DNA from: Cylindrodendrum hubeiense
Lineage: Eukaryota > Ascomycota > Sordariomycetes > Hypocreales > Nectriaceae
NCBI GenBank assembly: GCA_014621425.1
Contig: JAANBB010000192.1
Coordinates: 1 to 64,000, forward strand
Direction: 5' to 3'
Length of the DNA: 64,000 bases
Below, one piece after another: positions 42,415 through 54,143 of the stretch. The notes beneath the pieces were generated by a model. The model ran no database searches. It had not been told where the DNA came from and was given only the letters and a program-made list of their open reading frames with translations. Each line of letters starts with the position of its first letter. Positions within the stretch are counted from its first letter, which is position 1. The position numbers and the translations under genes were made by a program.

Positions 42415-44906
42415 TTAACCCAGCATACACCGTTCAATAGTTTCTGCAAACTCGTATTGTGTTATGATGTTCCATGGTTCTGGATTGGAGGCTGTGCCGA
42501 AGCTTGTACCCATGATTGTACCCATGAGGTCTTGTTGAGGTTGCCCAGGTGTGACCATTGACAAAGGTTCGGGTGGAGTCTCTGTTTACCGCAGACACGG
42601 AGGCCCCCTTCCTCCTGGCGACAAGAAAGGCTAGTAGGGTCCAGGTATGCAGATGTTGGCGTTGTAGTCGTTTGCGTGATGAAGGCACCTGCAGCCAGAC
42701 ATCAAGTTCCGAGAAACGTTCGCCTCCGTACTTCCGCTTCCTTGATAATCTCGGCAGCAAGGTTCAAACTTGGTGCCAATACAGCGTATCGTTCGATTTC
42801 TAGTACCACTTCGTTGATAATTTGGTCTAGCGCCTCACGGTGAGGCACCAACGTGAGCAAGATGGCGAGCAAGGATGGTGACATAGTCGCGCCCATGATG
42901 AGCAAAGTTTGAGAGACTACTGAGAGAGCACCTTGCCAGATGTATGGCATATGACCTGCATGGCTAAGGATCAGTTAGTTTAGCAAATTCGTAAGGGGTC
43001 GCTAATACAGGGCACTTACTGCTCAACAATGTGTTCTAACTGCCGTATCGATGCTTCAAGGCATTTGTGGCAGCAATCTCGCACTGCAGGATCCAGTACT
43101 GCCTGCTCGTTGTCCAACACAGCCAGAATGTATGGCCGATATATAATGGTCCGGCAGGCAAAGAATCGGAGCCGAAGGACTGTTTGGATGGGGTCTTGAA
43201 TAACGGTCCGTGTAAAAGGGAACTGTAGTGGCAATGGTAGACTCTCGTACCATTGGGTAAGTTGATAGTCAAGCTCCGCAACGACAGGCTCCAAGCTGGT
43301 TGTTGAGGCCATAGAGTCTTTAGAATATATGAGTTGACTGACCCTGTTTAGGAGTCGACGCAACGCAATCTCGGCAAGGAAGTACCAGAGCTCATCTCGG
43401 CCAACTTGTTCCGCCTCTTCCCCTTCAAATCCTCCAGGCAGACCAACGTTCTCCTCGAACTGGACAACCCCGGAGTGTGGCAGGTCTAATTCTGCGAGTA
43501 GATCGCTTTCGAAAAGCAAGGCGTTCCAGTAAATGCGCTCAACGAGTTCCCGTTGGTGACTAGGAATTCGGCTTGGAGTCATGAGGAGGAGTTGGAGTTT
43601 GGTGCTTGTTGTGCAGAGGAGGTTCCATGCCTCCATTGGCCGGACAAGGTAAAAATGGTATGCAGCAGCGAGAAGATGGCATTGGGCGGCCACAACACTG
43701 TTTGCTGTCATCATTCCGGGGAGGAGTGACCACGCAGCCGTGAAGTATTGGAGTCCTGGCGGATCATCCTGCGGAACTATCCGGGAGATGCTACCATGCA
43801 AACTGGCCTGGCCCAGAGCCAGAACAAGCAGCACAATACAGCTCTCAGGGCCTTCTCGAAATCCGTTTGAGAGCGCAGTTCGATACTGACTTCGCCATGT
43901 GTACGGATTGACGCAAGCGTACCAAACATTGACCCTCTCGAAATATGCTTCAATGTAGGCCTGAGTGTTGGACAAATCCACACAAGGGGTCTTTGTCAAC
44001 GAATGAAGCGGCTCTCGAGCCATCTCGAGCTGCAAAAGAATTTGAGGATCATATGGTCTTGAAACTAGGTCTCTGATGAGTGGCCACTGAAGCAAATGCA
44101 TTGCGGCGTTCGTGTGAACCTTGGGCATCGTGGAGATGTTGGTACCGGTTGGCTGGGCAGACCATGTACCGAATCCACCATTTGGGATGGGAACAAAGCC
44201 GCCGGCATTGGTTCCCAGGAGAACGTTTTCGCCGCTGAGTCCAGTGCCATTGCTCATCGATGGAGAGTCTTGGGTTATGTTGAGACTTTGAGCACTTACC
44301 ATGTTCATCTGTAACAAACTTTCGATGTGGTTAAGACGCTCAAGAATCAATTTGTCGCCGGCATCCAACTTAATCCCTGGCTCTCGATAGATGCACTCTG
44401 CGCCCAGTTCAGTGCATAGCTTGCATTTGGGTTTCGTTCCATCACAGCGGGACTTTCTCGATCGACAAACTTCGCACTATGATACAAATTAGCCCGTCAT
44501 GATGCTGAAAGTTACAGATCTTTCTGTGACATACCGCGATGGTAGCTCTGCGACGCGGGTAGTCAACCCCAGCATCGGTATTCCTCCTCTTCAGCGGGTT
44601 TGAGCCCTCGTCACTTGAAAGCCGTTGCGTTCCATTGGTCATATTGTCGGGCCTGTTATCCGAAGACTGGGACAGATGTCGAGGTTTTGGAGCACCGGTG
44701 AGCATGCCGTCTCTACTAAAGCTAGCGGTTCGATGTGTCCTAAGATTGATGGGAGACTTGATGCCGGTAGTGGCCTCGTTCGTCATAGCTGCCAGGGAGG
44801 TAGATGTGATGTCGATGGAGAAACTATCACGGGTGGGAAGAGGATATTGCCTTGAGGAAGCGCCTGAGGCTGAGTGAGGAGATTCACCCGTTGAGGATGG
44901 GGACAT
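42415..44906 (-). CDS. Zn2Cys6 fungal transcription factor
   Basis: Nuclear regulator of the Gal4-type zinc cluster class. Exons are 44906-44535, 44476-43020 and 42963 onward; phases match. The cluster CEVCRSRKSRCDGTKPKCKLCTELGAEC (C-x2-C-x6-C-x6-C-x2-C-x6-C) is formed right after intron 1. A short coiled segment follows (LILERLNHIESLLQ). The middle is a fungal-specific TF domain with YFERVNVWYACVNPYTWRSQ and ESCIVLLVLALGQASLHG. Exon 3 runs into a TGA at 42704-42702 after RRRTFLGT, which gives 696 aa. However, protein-like sequence resumes downstream, and its last part (GTSFGTASNPEPWNIITQYE, then FAETIERC, stop at 42417-42415) looks like a usual factor C-terminus. One or two further introns or a nonsense change must lie at 42,700-42,500. 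The target pathway is unknown; no metabolic cluster surrounds it. Confidence 0.85.
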
Positions 44907-47900
44907 GGCGTGAGGTTGTGGTCGAAGCCCGATACTGTGGGAGAGGGATGTAGGGAATAAATCGCTGTCTAACCGGGTAGACAGAATAGTTATTCAAGCC
45001 GGAAAGATGGATATGGCCTTGCTGGAAAGCAGGAGCCAAATGCGCAGACAATCCCGAGGAGAGGATGTCAGCGAGGCGACATGTCGGGTACGAGGTGGCG
45101 GGGAAGAAGCTTTGGGCGACGAGAACCAACCAGCGGATTTGAAGCTCGGGGTGAGACGGCAAATCGGTAGTGATGATGGGGGGGCGACTGAAGTTGTTTT
45201 GGCCGATGGGAAGTTGGGGGTGGATTGCGACGAGTGCGGGAGAGAGGCTGGAATCCGGCAGGTCGATGGAGCACTTCAACAGTTCGTCACCAAAGGCCAG
45301 AAGTTGGGGAAAGGTCCCTTCTCACGAGCAGAATGGATGAGCTATGGTTATGTATGGGGGACAACAGGGACAAGGGTCTCTCTGGCAGGCTCCTGGAGGG
45401 CTCCCTGAGTCGACTTGTCGGGTGCGAACCCCAGACCTAGGCTGGCCCGGCGGTGGAGGTGGGGACTGGGGCGGATGGCGGATGAGCTTGAGTGGCATGC
45501 TGGAAACTTGGAACTTCTGGAGAAATGGGCCGGCCACTTGGCCTACCAGAGCCGGCGACGGGGCATCCAGATTGGACCTAGTTGTGATGCACCCGGGTTA
45601 GACGAGCCGTAGGTGCCAAGCCCCAGACCCAAGAGCCTGGAGGAGACATGGCATGACAACCGAGGGCCGACTCACCTTGTCGACGGCTTTTCTGGTGGTG
45701 GTGGTGTCAAGTCCGCCACAGGCGCGACGCGATGTTGAAGACGGCCGCGTGGTTTCCTGGGAGCATTGAGCGTGTACTTGGGAGCTGCTGGCGTAGCAGT
45801 CGAGGAATGCTTGTGCTGCGAGCGCTTCCCCGGAAGCCGCTGCAGATTAGAGGCAGCCCAGATGCCGGTGGCCTGACAGCCTGACAGCCACCGCGCGCTG
45901 GGAAAGCCAGGTACTTTGTCCAACCGTACCGAGCATCCTCAGCCAGCTTCCCCAAAGCACTCGGCCGAGCAAGGGGCGGGGTGACGCTGAACGGTGGAGG
46001 AGTTGGGAGGGTGGCCCAAAAGCATGGGCCGGCCGACCCCTCACGATCCCAGGCACACCATTTGTGGATATTGGTCTTTCCGTCCGATCTTCGACGAGGC
46101 TCATCGTTGCATGCATCAAAGGCTGCTCTGGTGTTAGATTTGGCGCCTCCAATGGCAGGCGGGATTTGTCTAGGATGTAATGGATTTGCACCAAGAAGAA
46201 CGTTGTTCGAGGATCAGGGATAGCCCTGGTTTGGTGGGAAAAGAACGAGACAGATCTACTGTGTGTTGCACAAGTTAGTACTGTATTATCATAGGCGCGC
46301 CCCGCTCTGAATTTACCCGCCTGGCGCTAAATCGCCCAACTGTCAGGGTTAGTGTTGCCCCGCGATACAGTGCGGCAAGATGTTTCTGCTTTAAGTTGCC
46401 TGGCTGCATAACCTCTAATTGTTGCCGTTCAACACCTCGTGGTAAGTTGCGCAACATCACTCTTTGCAACATCCAACCGCCATTCACTCAATACTGAGGA
46501 GAGGGGGGAAATGAGTAGCTTTGATTCAAAATTTTCTCTCCTTTCCCAGCAACCAACCGAGTCCCATCCAAAACTGGGGTTGTACCACGTATTGATGCTG
46601 GTCCTTGTCAAGCTCACTCTTACCAAGTCCATTCTAATTGATCGGACCCATGAGCCACATGTCACGTTCAGTTAAAGCCTCTCGCTACTTTTCCCCTTCT
46701 CTCCTCCCCACGAGACCTGCCTGGCACATCGTTGCCAAGTCCCAGAGGAGCCTCTTCCCTACTACCTAGGTGGGTAGGCATGCGAGGGACCATGCGGATC
46801 GCTGGCCAACGGTGCGGATCCTTCCCGGACCCCGACACTCTTCAGTCATGGGGCCGTCGTCTTCCCTGCAGTCAATATCATGATACTTCTCGCTCTCCAG
46901 CTGGCACTTGGATTCTCGTGAGTTGAGCTTGCAATCAATCTCCATCATCTTCACCGGATATGTGCTAGACCCATCCCCAGTTGGACATGACCAGTATCCC
47001 GGGGCATCAGCTCACATCACCCACCTCCAGCATGGGAACCCGCTGACGGGCTTCGCTCTTACACAAGTATTCGAACCTCACTAGACTGTACCTCGTGCGT
47101 ACCCGCCACCGCAGAAGTAGCACGTCAACGGCCCGAATAGGAGAACCACGCTGCCGGAGCGTAGCAGCTTCTGCCCAATCCACAACTGAGATGACAGCCA
47201 ATCTGGTGGCCCGCGACGCCTGGACGAGAGAGTTTAGCACGTCTCCAGGCGCCGGGTCCAGTGGAAGAGGCTTGTTGAGCTGCGGGGAACCCAGGGTGTG
47301 CCACACCGTCCCCGGCTCATTAACTTTACCCTGCAAGCCTGGTACCGACCCAACCGGGCCAGCGCCGTAATCTGCGGCCTGAGACAATGGCTACGCTGGC
47401 GAGTTCAATAACGCAGTGTTGATATCATATGACGTCTAAAATATTTACAATAATAATATATTTGAAATAGACGTGGTAATCAGGTTGATATGGGTGCAAG
47501 TAGTATCGGGCCGACCTGCGTCTTGCTGGTAGGTGGATGGTGACACTCTTACATTGGGGGCGAAAGCTTCCAGAACGTCAGCTTCCAAGATCTCCGTGGG
47601 TGGCAACCGGCCCCATGACCCTTCTCACGGGATCATACTCGTTGTCCAAATGCGATCTATTCATCAGATCCCTCCATATCGCGATAAGCACTGAGATAAC
47701 TGCCATGTGGCAGCTGGGAGCTGAGCTAGACAACCATCCAGCCGACATGGAAACTTAGACACTGAAGTTGTCTGAGACATACCTCCACCACGCACTCAAG
47801 GGACCATGGTATGGGGGTTTTGCCTATATCCTGCTAAATGCGTACCCCTGGACCCTGCAAGTTGAACTTCAAATTATAGATACTGCAATTAGAGAAGTAG

Positions 47901-48246
47901 AAACTTTCCCCCGCATCGAAAAGCCCTCACCCCCTGTCGGTCCTGAGATCCGGTGCTCCGGACTTGGACGTGAAAGAGCCAAACTGGTCTTACCTCGTGA
48001 ATCTGAAACCCAAGAGAGTTCTCATGGAATTTCCTCTATTGGTGGATATTAAATGAATGGGTTTTGTTTCTCTCGCCCGGGTGATGTTATGAAGAAATGC
48101 GAGGAGGAAAAGCATCCGAAGACTGCTCTGGGCCCTCATCATTCCCACATGTTGATAATGGGTTTAATAGTACCCAGGCGCATAAAGCTGTCCCATATAT
48201 GATATACATATTCATACAAATATTCTACCTTTGCAAATCTGCTCAT
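44907..48246. other. Intergenic, no gene recognised
   Basis: About 3.3 kb between the Zn2Cys6 factor (leftward) and the beta-propeller gene 3' end. It contains a purine-rich leader region up to about 45,350. A very AT-rich patch lies at about 47,430-47,480. Open frames such as that at 47,387-47,007 (minus) show no recognisable motif. No RNA gene is seen. Confidence 0.45.
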
Positions 48247-49769
48247 TTACTCATTAAAAATAACTGCCGTAACCTCTCCTTCAATATCAGCATGTGCCAC
48301 CAATTCCCCTAACTCTCCTGTCTCAGCATCCCTCTCCATGACCACCACCCGGCCATCGCCCTGAAGCGCGACGGCGACCAACGTTCCGGCCTTATTGATA
48401 GAGAACTGGCGCGGGAATAGGCCTCCGCACGGCACTTCCTGGACTAAGTCGAGATGGCCCGTCTGCGGGTCGATAGCGAAGTTGACTAGTGGGTCAGAGG
48501 CGATGGCAGTGCTGTTGTCGGGGTCAAAGTTAGGGATTTCAAGAGTGCTCTCGTTGCGTGATGATAGGATAAGAAAGTTGGAGTCAGGCTGTACTTGTAG
48601 GTTAGTGGGTTTCTTCTTTGCGTGTTGGGCCAAAAAGGCGGTTCTTACAGATATGCGGATCTCAGATGCGGCGCCGCCGGCGGGAACGTCGTTTCCTTTG
48701 CCGTGTATCCCGCTGGTCCAAACCTCCTCAAAGGCGATGGCCTCATCATCATAGGTTACCTCGTATCCAACGACGGTGTTACCAAGCTCTGTCACCAGGT
48801 ACATGAATGTCTTTTCTTCCTGATCCGCGAAAGCCAAATGCCTGGGCCCACTGCCACGAGCCACGAAGAGGGGGTCGCGCTCCGTGAGTTTAAGATCACC
48901 ATCAAGGACGGAGTAGATGCGAATAAGATCAGCACCCAGGTCCGGCACAAGAATAAACTGGCCCGTGGGATCTACAACTGCAGCGTGGGGATGGGGCGCT
49001 TCTTGACGGGAAGGGTTGGGTCCAGGCTGGGCCATCTTGAAGAGCCGAGTTTGGACTGGTGTGATGGCGGTTGGGTCTTCAACATCCCAGGTGGAAAGGG
49101 CAGAGCCACCGCTAAAGGAAGAGGATGTTAACGAGTGAAACATTGAAGCCTCAGGTGAGATACCTGGAGGGAAGATTGGGAGATGAAAACATACTAATGA
49201 GCGAGTGCGAGTCCCTTCCCGTGCTTGCCATACACGGCTGCACTTACGGGTCCAAAGACAGTCCGCACCTTGTCCAGCCGGACTAAGCTTCCATCCTCAA
49301 TAACCGAAAACGATGACAGAGATCCTTCATTTCCGGTTGTCAGACCTTCATCGGTACAGTACAAAACAGAATTGGCGTCGTCAAGCGTGAGCCACGAGGG
49401 GCTTCCTGCGCAGCCATCCGTAGAGGCAACGGGCGCGAGGCGTAGGGACGCGGCGGCGCTTTTTTGCGTAAGTTTAAATGTCGTAACGGTCCCGCCGTAC
49501 GAGGCAACATAGAGGAATGTAGCTGCGGCATAGCTATCGGCAGAAGCGACGGGCGCCGCAGGCTCCAGGCCTTGGCCGAGGTTGGCGGAGTGGCCATAAT
49601 CGTATCCGTGATACGCGCAGTGAAAGAGAAGGGCGAGAATAGGTAAAGAAAGGAGCAGCACGGGGAGGAGCTTCCGGGAGCTGTGAGCCCGGTAAGGATC
49701 TCCGTGTGCAACAACCGGCTGAGGAAGATGGCCCATCGTGTTGAGCGTGCTGGATGTGTAGGAAGACAA
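48247..49769 (-). CDS. Lactonase-type seven-bladed beta-propeller, signal-anchored
   Basis: Member of the fungal lactonase family (6-phosphogluconolactonase/carboxy-muconate cyclase-like). Exons are 49769-49195, 49111-48649 and 48588-48247; phases match, giving 459 aa (448 if ATG 49736, MGHLPQP, is used). A basic stretch SSRKLLP followed by VLLLSLPILALLFHCAY near residues 33-50 is a type II signal anchor, so the propeller should face the lumen or exterior. Blade sequences include FLYVASYGGTVTTFKL, GSLSSFSVIEDGSLVRL, PHPHAAVVDPTGQFILVPDL, GPRHLAFADQEEKTFMYLVT and GGLFPRQFSINKAGTLVAVA. The PHPH and FPR(Q)F motifs are typical of the family. Intron 2 is 60 nt, divisible by three and free of stops. 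Membrane anchoring makes a role in the cytosolic pentose phosphate pathway unlikely, so the substrate is unknown. Confidence 0.87.
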
Positions 49770-51118
49770 ATGATCTCGAAATGCCGACCGCTATCAGTCT
49801 GGTCTACGAGGACATTTCCCGAATAGGTAATCGGAAGATGGGTCCTGCATACGCGTAACTGACGAAACAAATTTCCAGGGGAATTTTCCGGGCCGTTTGA
49901 AAGGTAATGCGGAGAAGTGGAGAGCAACACCCAAAGGCGGCGGTTGGTTGAAAAGAAGAGTTGACAAGAATAAAAGGAGAGGATCGGAAGAATGAAAGGA
50001 GGGAAGGAAGGAAGGAAGTAAGAAAGGGATTAAACCAACACAAGATCGTTGCTGGCGAGCAGATGTAAGGCAGGTCTCGGTCTTCAGCTAACCGGGCGGT
50101 TGTGTCAGCTTCTGCTACGTGGGCCGCATCAGCACCAAACAGGGAATGAAACAGTTGGAGGAGCGCTCTGGCCGCGGGGGCGTCTGTCCACAACCGTGTC
50201 ACACTAGCTATTGCGACCCGCATGAGGCTGCTTACGACGAGCCATGCAACCCTGCAATATTGTGTTTTGTAGATGGACAGGGACGGAATGTGAATGTGAT
50301 TTCTAGCTCTGATAGAGTGTGCGTTTATGTAGTTGCTCGGCGATAATTTGTCTCATTCGCACAGGTTCATGTATACATGTCTACATCGGAAACTTCAACT
50401 GCAAGAGGGCGTCCATACTTGAACTATAAGAGGGCCATGGCATCAGCGCTACGCGAGGATGTATCTGTACCCCACCCCGTATACAGACAGCCCTGCCCAA
50501 TCCTGCGAAATCCTTCAGCTAGACGACGGCGGCGTGTTCAGTGGATGAGCTAATAATGCTACGCAGTATACTATTTGCGATAGACGATGGATTGTGAGCG
50601 AAACCTTCGCCGTCAGCTCTCTAGTTGCCGATCCCTTGGCAAATCAGCGACAGCAGACAGCCCACGCAGTGATGTAATAATAGGACCGGGTGAGAATTAT
50701 CATGGACGCGGAGCGCAAATTAAACCACCTGTCATAGCTCGATGCGTATGATATTTCGCTACATGCCATGTCTTTATTTAGTCAGCTAGAGTGCATACCA
50801 TAGTCTGGGCATTCGATGCTTTGGAATTGCAACAAAATCGGGAACCGAGCCCCGATCCTGCCGGAACCAAAGTTCACGTTTCCGAGTCACCCGCAGTGCT
50901 TGAACATATCACGGCCTTCACCGGCCTATCCCCATCCTCTAGTCTTGGGTATCAACGTTTTTCCAGCATGCTCCGAGTCCTAGCCACCTTTGGGCCGGGA
51001 CAAGTCCCCAGCGGCAAGAATCTTTCGAGCAAAGTTCATTTACCTTATTTGCTGTATCAATATTCAAGTATAACTCCAACCCCAATTTTGAAATCGACTA
51101 CAATCAAAGCAGCAGAAA
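49770..51118. other. Intergenic, no gene recognised
   Basis: Contains the promoter of the beta-propeller gene and the 3' region of CHO2. A purine-rich GGAAGGAAGGAA tract lies at about 50,000-50,020. No coding or RNA gene is recognised. Confidence 0.5.
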
Positions 51119-54100
51119 TTACGCCTTCTCTGCAGTGAAATCCTGAAGCGCCGGAGTCGTAGTTCCTCTTGATCGAGACATACTGTAAGGGGCCTGGAGA
51201 GTAGGTTGGTTAGCATAGAGAAGAGACTGGCGTGAATTGGGTGACTTACCAAAACCTCCTTGGCGTTGCAGACTCTCCAAGCCAGTTTCCTCACGTTCCC
51301 ATCCGCCGCCACAACAGGCGGTGCGAATTCGATGCCAAACATCTCCCGGATGGCGTAAACAATCCTCTTGGCGTACTTACTATGACGCTCAACGTGACCC
51401 CCGAAAGGCTCCTCTGGCTTGTTGGGTGCAATGTCGGGGTCGCGATCGAGACAGTTCTGAACGACAGGGAGGAGAGCCGCCTCCACGGCTTGCTCATACA
51501 GGCCCTTCGAATCAACATCCACGTCCTCTTCGTCAAACTTTCCGATTTGGATCGCAAAGGGTTCCGAAATCGCCATGGTATTGTGGTTCCCATCATGATG
51601 ATATCGGAACTCAAACATGCCTTGAGTCCACCAAAGCTTATCTCCCTCAAAGATGACCTCACCTTCAACGAGGTCAGCTCCCGATGATTCAGATTCTAGC
51701 ACAGGGTGTTCCAGGACGGATATGCTTGGGTCAGCCGTCAATGAGTCGTAAAGTCCAGGGTTTGTTGGCGACCATCGTCCAAGTGAGGGGACTTCGGTTG
51801 TCTCCCGAGAGCGGTTGTCCGTGACCATGTACAAACCGATCCAGTCCTTGTTGCTGTGGTTGGCAGGGGCCCTCCATGTAACCTTGAGAGGCGCACCGTA
51901 GTCATAGGTCATGGTCTTGATAGGCTTAGGGAACCTACCAGAGAAGCTTTCCTTTCCAGTAGCCCTCTCATCCCCAGATGAATACACCGACGATTTACCA
52001 TGGACAGTAAGTGAATACTGCTTAGGGTCTCTCCCTTCCAGGTCAGGGGCAATTCTGGTGATGGTGAGTCGCGCAGGTGCCATATTGAATAGGGCCGAAG
52101 TGTCGCGGACAATTGTCTTCACACCAGCGGCAAACTTGGGCCGAGCCATATCAAGGAAGTCTTCAACAAAGTGGGAGGTTTCATCAATGACCTTGTCCAT
52201 GCTCTCTTGCCATACCTTGACGGGAGGAGGGAGTGAGCGCTTGATGAACTTGGTGAGACCGGCCTCACCACGCAGGCCTCGGCCATAAATCTTTTGCATG
52301 TGTGGTTGCTCAACCAAGGAAATGAAACCAACAGTCAAAATCTGTGTCACAAGGGCCATCAAGAAGATAGATCGACTCCAGGTAATGAGTGCAGCGCCCC
52401 ACACACCCGCAGTGCCGAATACTCGCTCAGGATTGTTGAGAAATCGGTAAATGGACTTATAAGTCAACTTGGCTTGGTGGTCAAAGAAGAAGTCGCCGCA
52501 AAACCAGCCAAATTCGCCCAGGGACTCGTAGACGCTGAATGCGGTCCACAATTGCAAAGCCACCAGGCCAGCACCGAGGACGTGCTTAAGCATGACCAGT
52601 TGATATGCCCAGTCCTCCGGGGGGGAGTACATTTTCCAACACGCAGCAATCAAGGAGGTGTTGGTCATGACCACGGTGATGTGGTACAAGCCCTTCCATT
52701 GACGCCAGGCCTCACCTGCACTCTCACCATACTTGAGGAAGTGGCGGGTCCACATCTTATTCCTTGACTGCTGGTCAAGGATAATGCCGAGACCGAGATG
52801 ATACCACACACGCCAGAACAATGCATGGATAACGAAAAGAGCTTGCCATAGTGGAGTCGAGGGAGCCACAAGGGTGAGGGCGGCTACGTACAGGGGCAGT
52901 GCAATAACTGTAAAGTCCGGGACTCGGAATAAGTCGATGTTGTTTATTCCGACAAGGTTATGGACCGGAGCCGGAGAGTCCTTGAGGGACGGAGTGAGGG
53001 TCTGCTGATCGAAAGCTCCCTCGGCAAACACAGCACGGTCACTTTGACTGTCGGAAGCAGTCCTCTTTCGGGGGGAAGGAGGATTGTAGATCTTTTCAAT
53101 GTGAGGGTTTTCGACAATCACAAGGAATGCGAACTGGGCCAAGTGAGCGAGGACCGAGATGAAAAGGACCTCATAGCTGGCGGCCATCATGGAGATGCCG
53201 TAGTATCCAGCATAGCCGATGGAATACATCGGGTGGGGGGCCATCTCGAAGACACCGTCAAAGGTCAAGTCTTGGTCGATGAGGTAGAAGAAATCACCCC
53301 AATACCAGGCGAAATCCTTGACGACTCGGTGGGCATCGAGCTTTACCCAGAGGTTGAAGCCGATCAGGGCAATACCGATAGCCCAGCGGGCAATCCCTAG
53401 CAGGGGGTTCTCTCCCTCGGGAGTGTGACCACAGACAATCGCGAAGAGGCAATAGGACACGAAATCACACATCAAGATCAAGTCAACAACCCTGCGGAAA
53501 ACCAACCAAGTGTTGTACTCAATGGGGGCCTTTTCGAATTCGTAATCCTCGGGGATTTTGGCCTCGAGCTCGCCCTTGAGGAAGCTGTACAGCCATGGTC
53601 GCGGGTTCTTGCCAGTCGTCGGGTTCTCAAAGAGCTTCCAGCGCTGCGCCCATGTGATGAGGCGATGGTGCCGGGACTGAATCTGCAGAAGAATGCCAAT
53701 GCCGATGTTGTAGGAAGCTCGCCAGAACAGGAAGACGAGGGCAAAGACGGGGCGCTTCCAGCCAGCGGGGAGCAAATACGCGGCAAGGATGTGAAGAGCC
53801 AGAATGGCGAGCACTAACGCGTCTGAGAGGTTCTTTGGTTGTCGTGGGTCGAGAAGTTGTGAGACCATGTCGTGGGTGGTGGGTACAATGAAGACTGTTT
53901 TTGACATGTGAAAGTCAGCCAAAGAGGCCTCTGGGGTGTCATTACCGGGCTGAACAAACCTGTGCCGTCTGGGGTGCGTCCGTAGGTCTTCTGGACTTTC
54001 TCTTTCGGGACGCCAGCTTCGGGCGACTCTTCGGTTTGTCCATGTTCTGGGGCAGAGCTGTCCTTCTCGTTGGACGACTCGCCCCCGGGCTGCCGAAGCC

Positions 54101-54143
54101 GAAGGCCAGGGCCACTGGGTGGCAGATCGGCGGAGGAGCTCAT
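51119..54143 (-). CDS. cho2: Phosphatidylethanolamine N-methyltransferase Cho2
   Basis: ER membrane enzyme that uses S-adenosylmethionine for the first methylation of phosphatidylethanolamine on the way to phosphatidylcholine. Exons are 54143-53960, 53894-51250 and 51193-51119; phases match, giving 967 aa, normal for Cho2. I chose ATG 54143 ([13 protein letters not shown]); an in-frame ATG at 54161 adds six residues. The protein has many membrane helices and two related methyltransferase units, each ending in a conserved motif: [20 protein letters not shown] with [11 protein letters not shown], and [20 protein letters not shown] with [11 protein letters not shown]. The C-terminal part is a soluble region with [20 protein letters not shown]. 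For the last intron I used the acceptor at 51194, giving KEVL then [20 protein letters not shown], which resembles other fungal Cho2 ends. A second AG nearby gives a worse tail. Confidence 0.95.
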
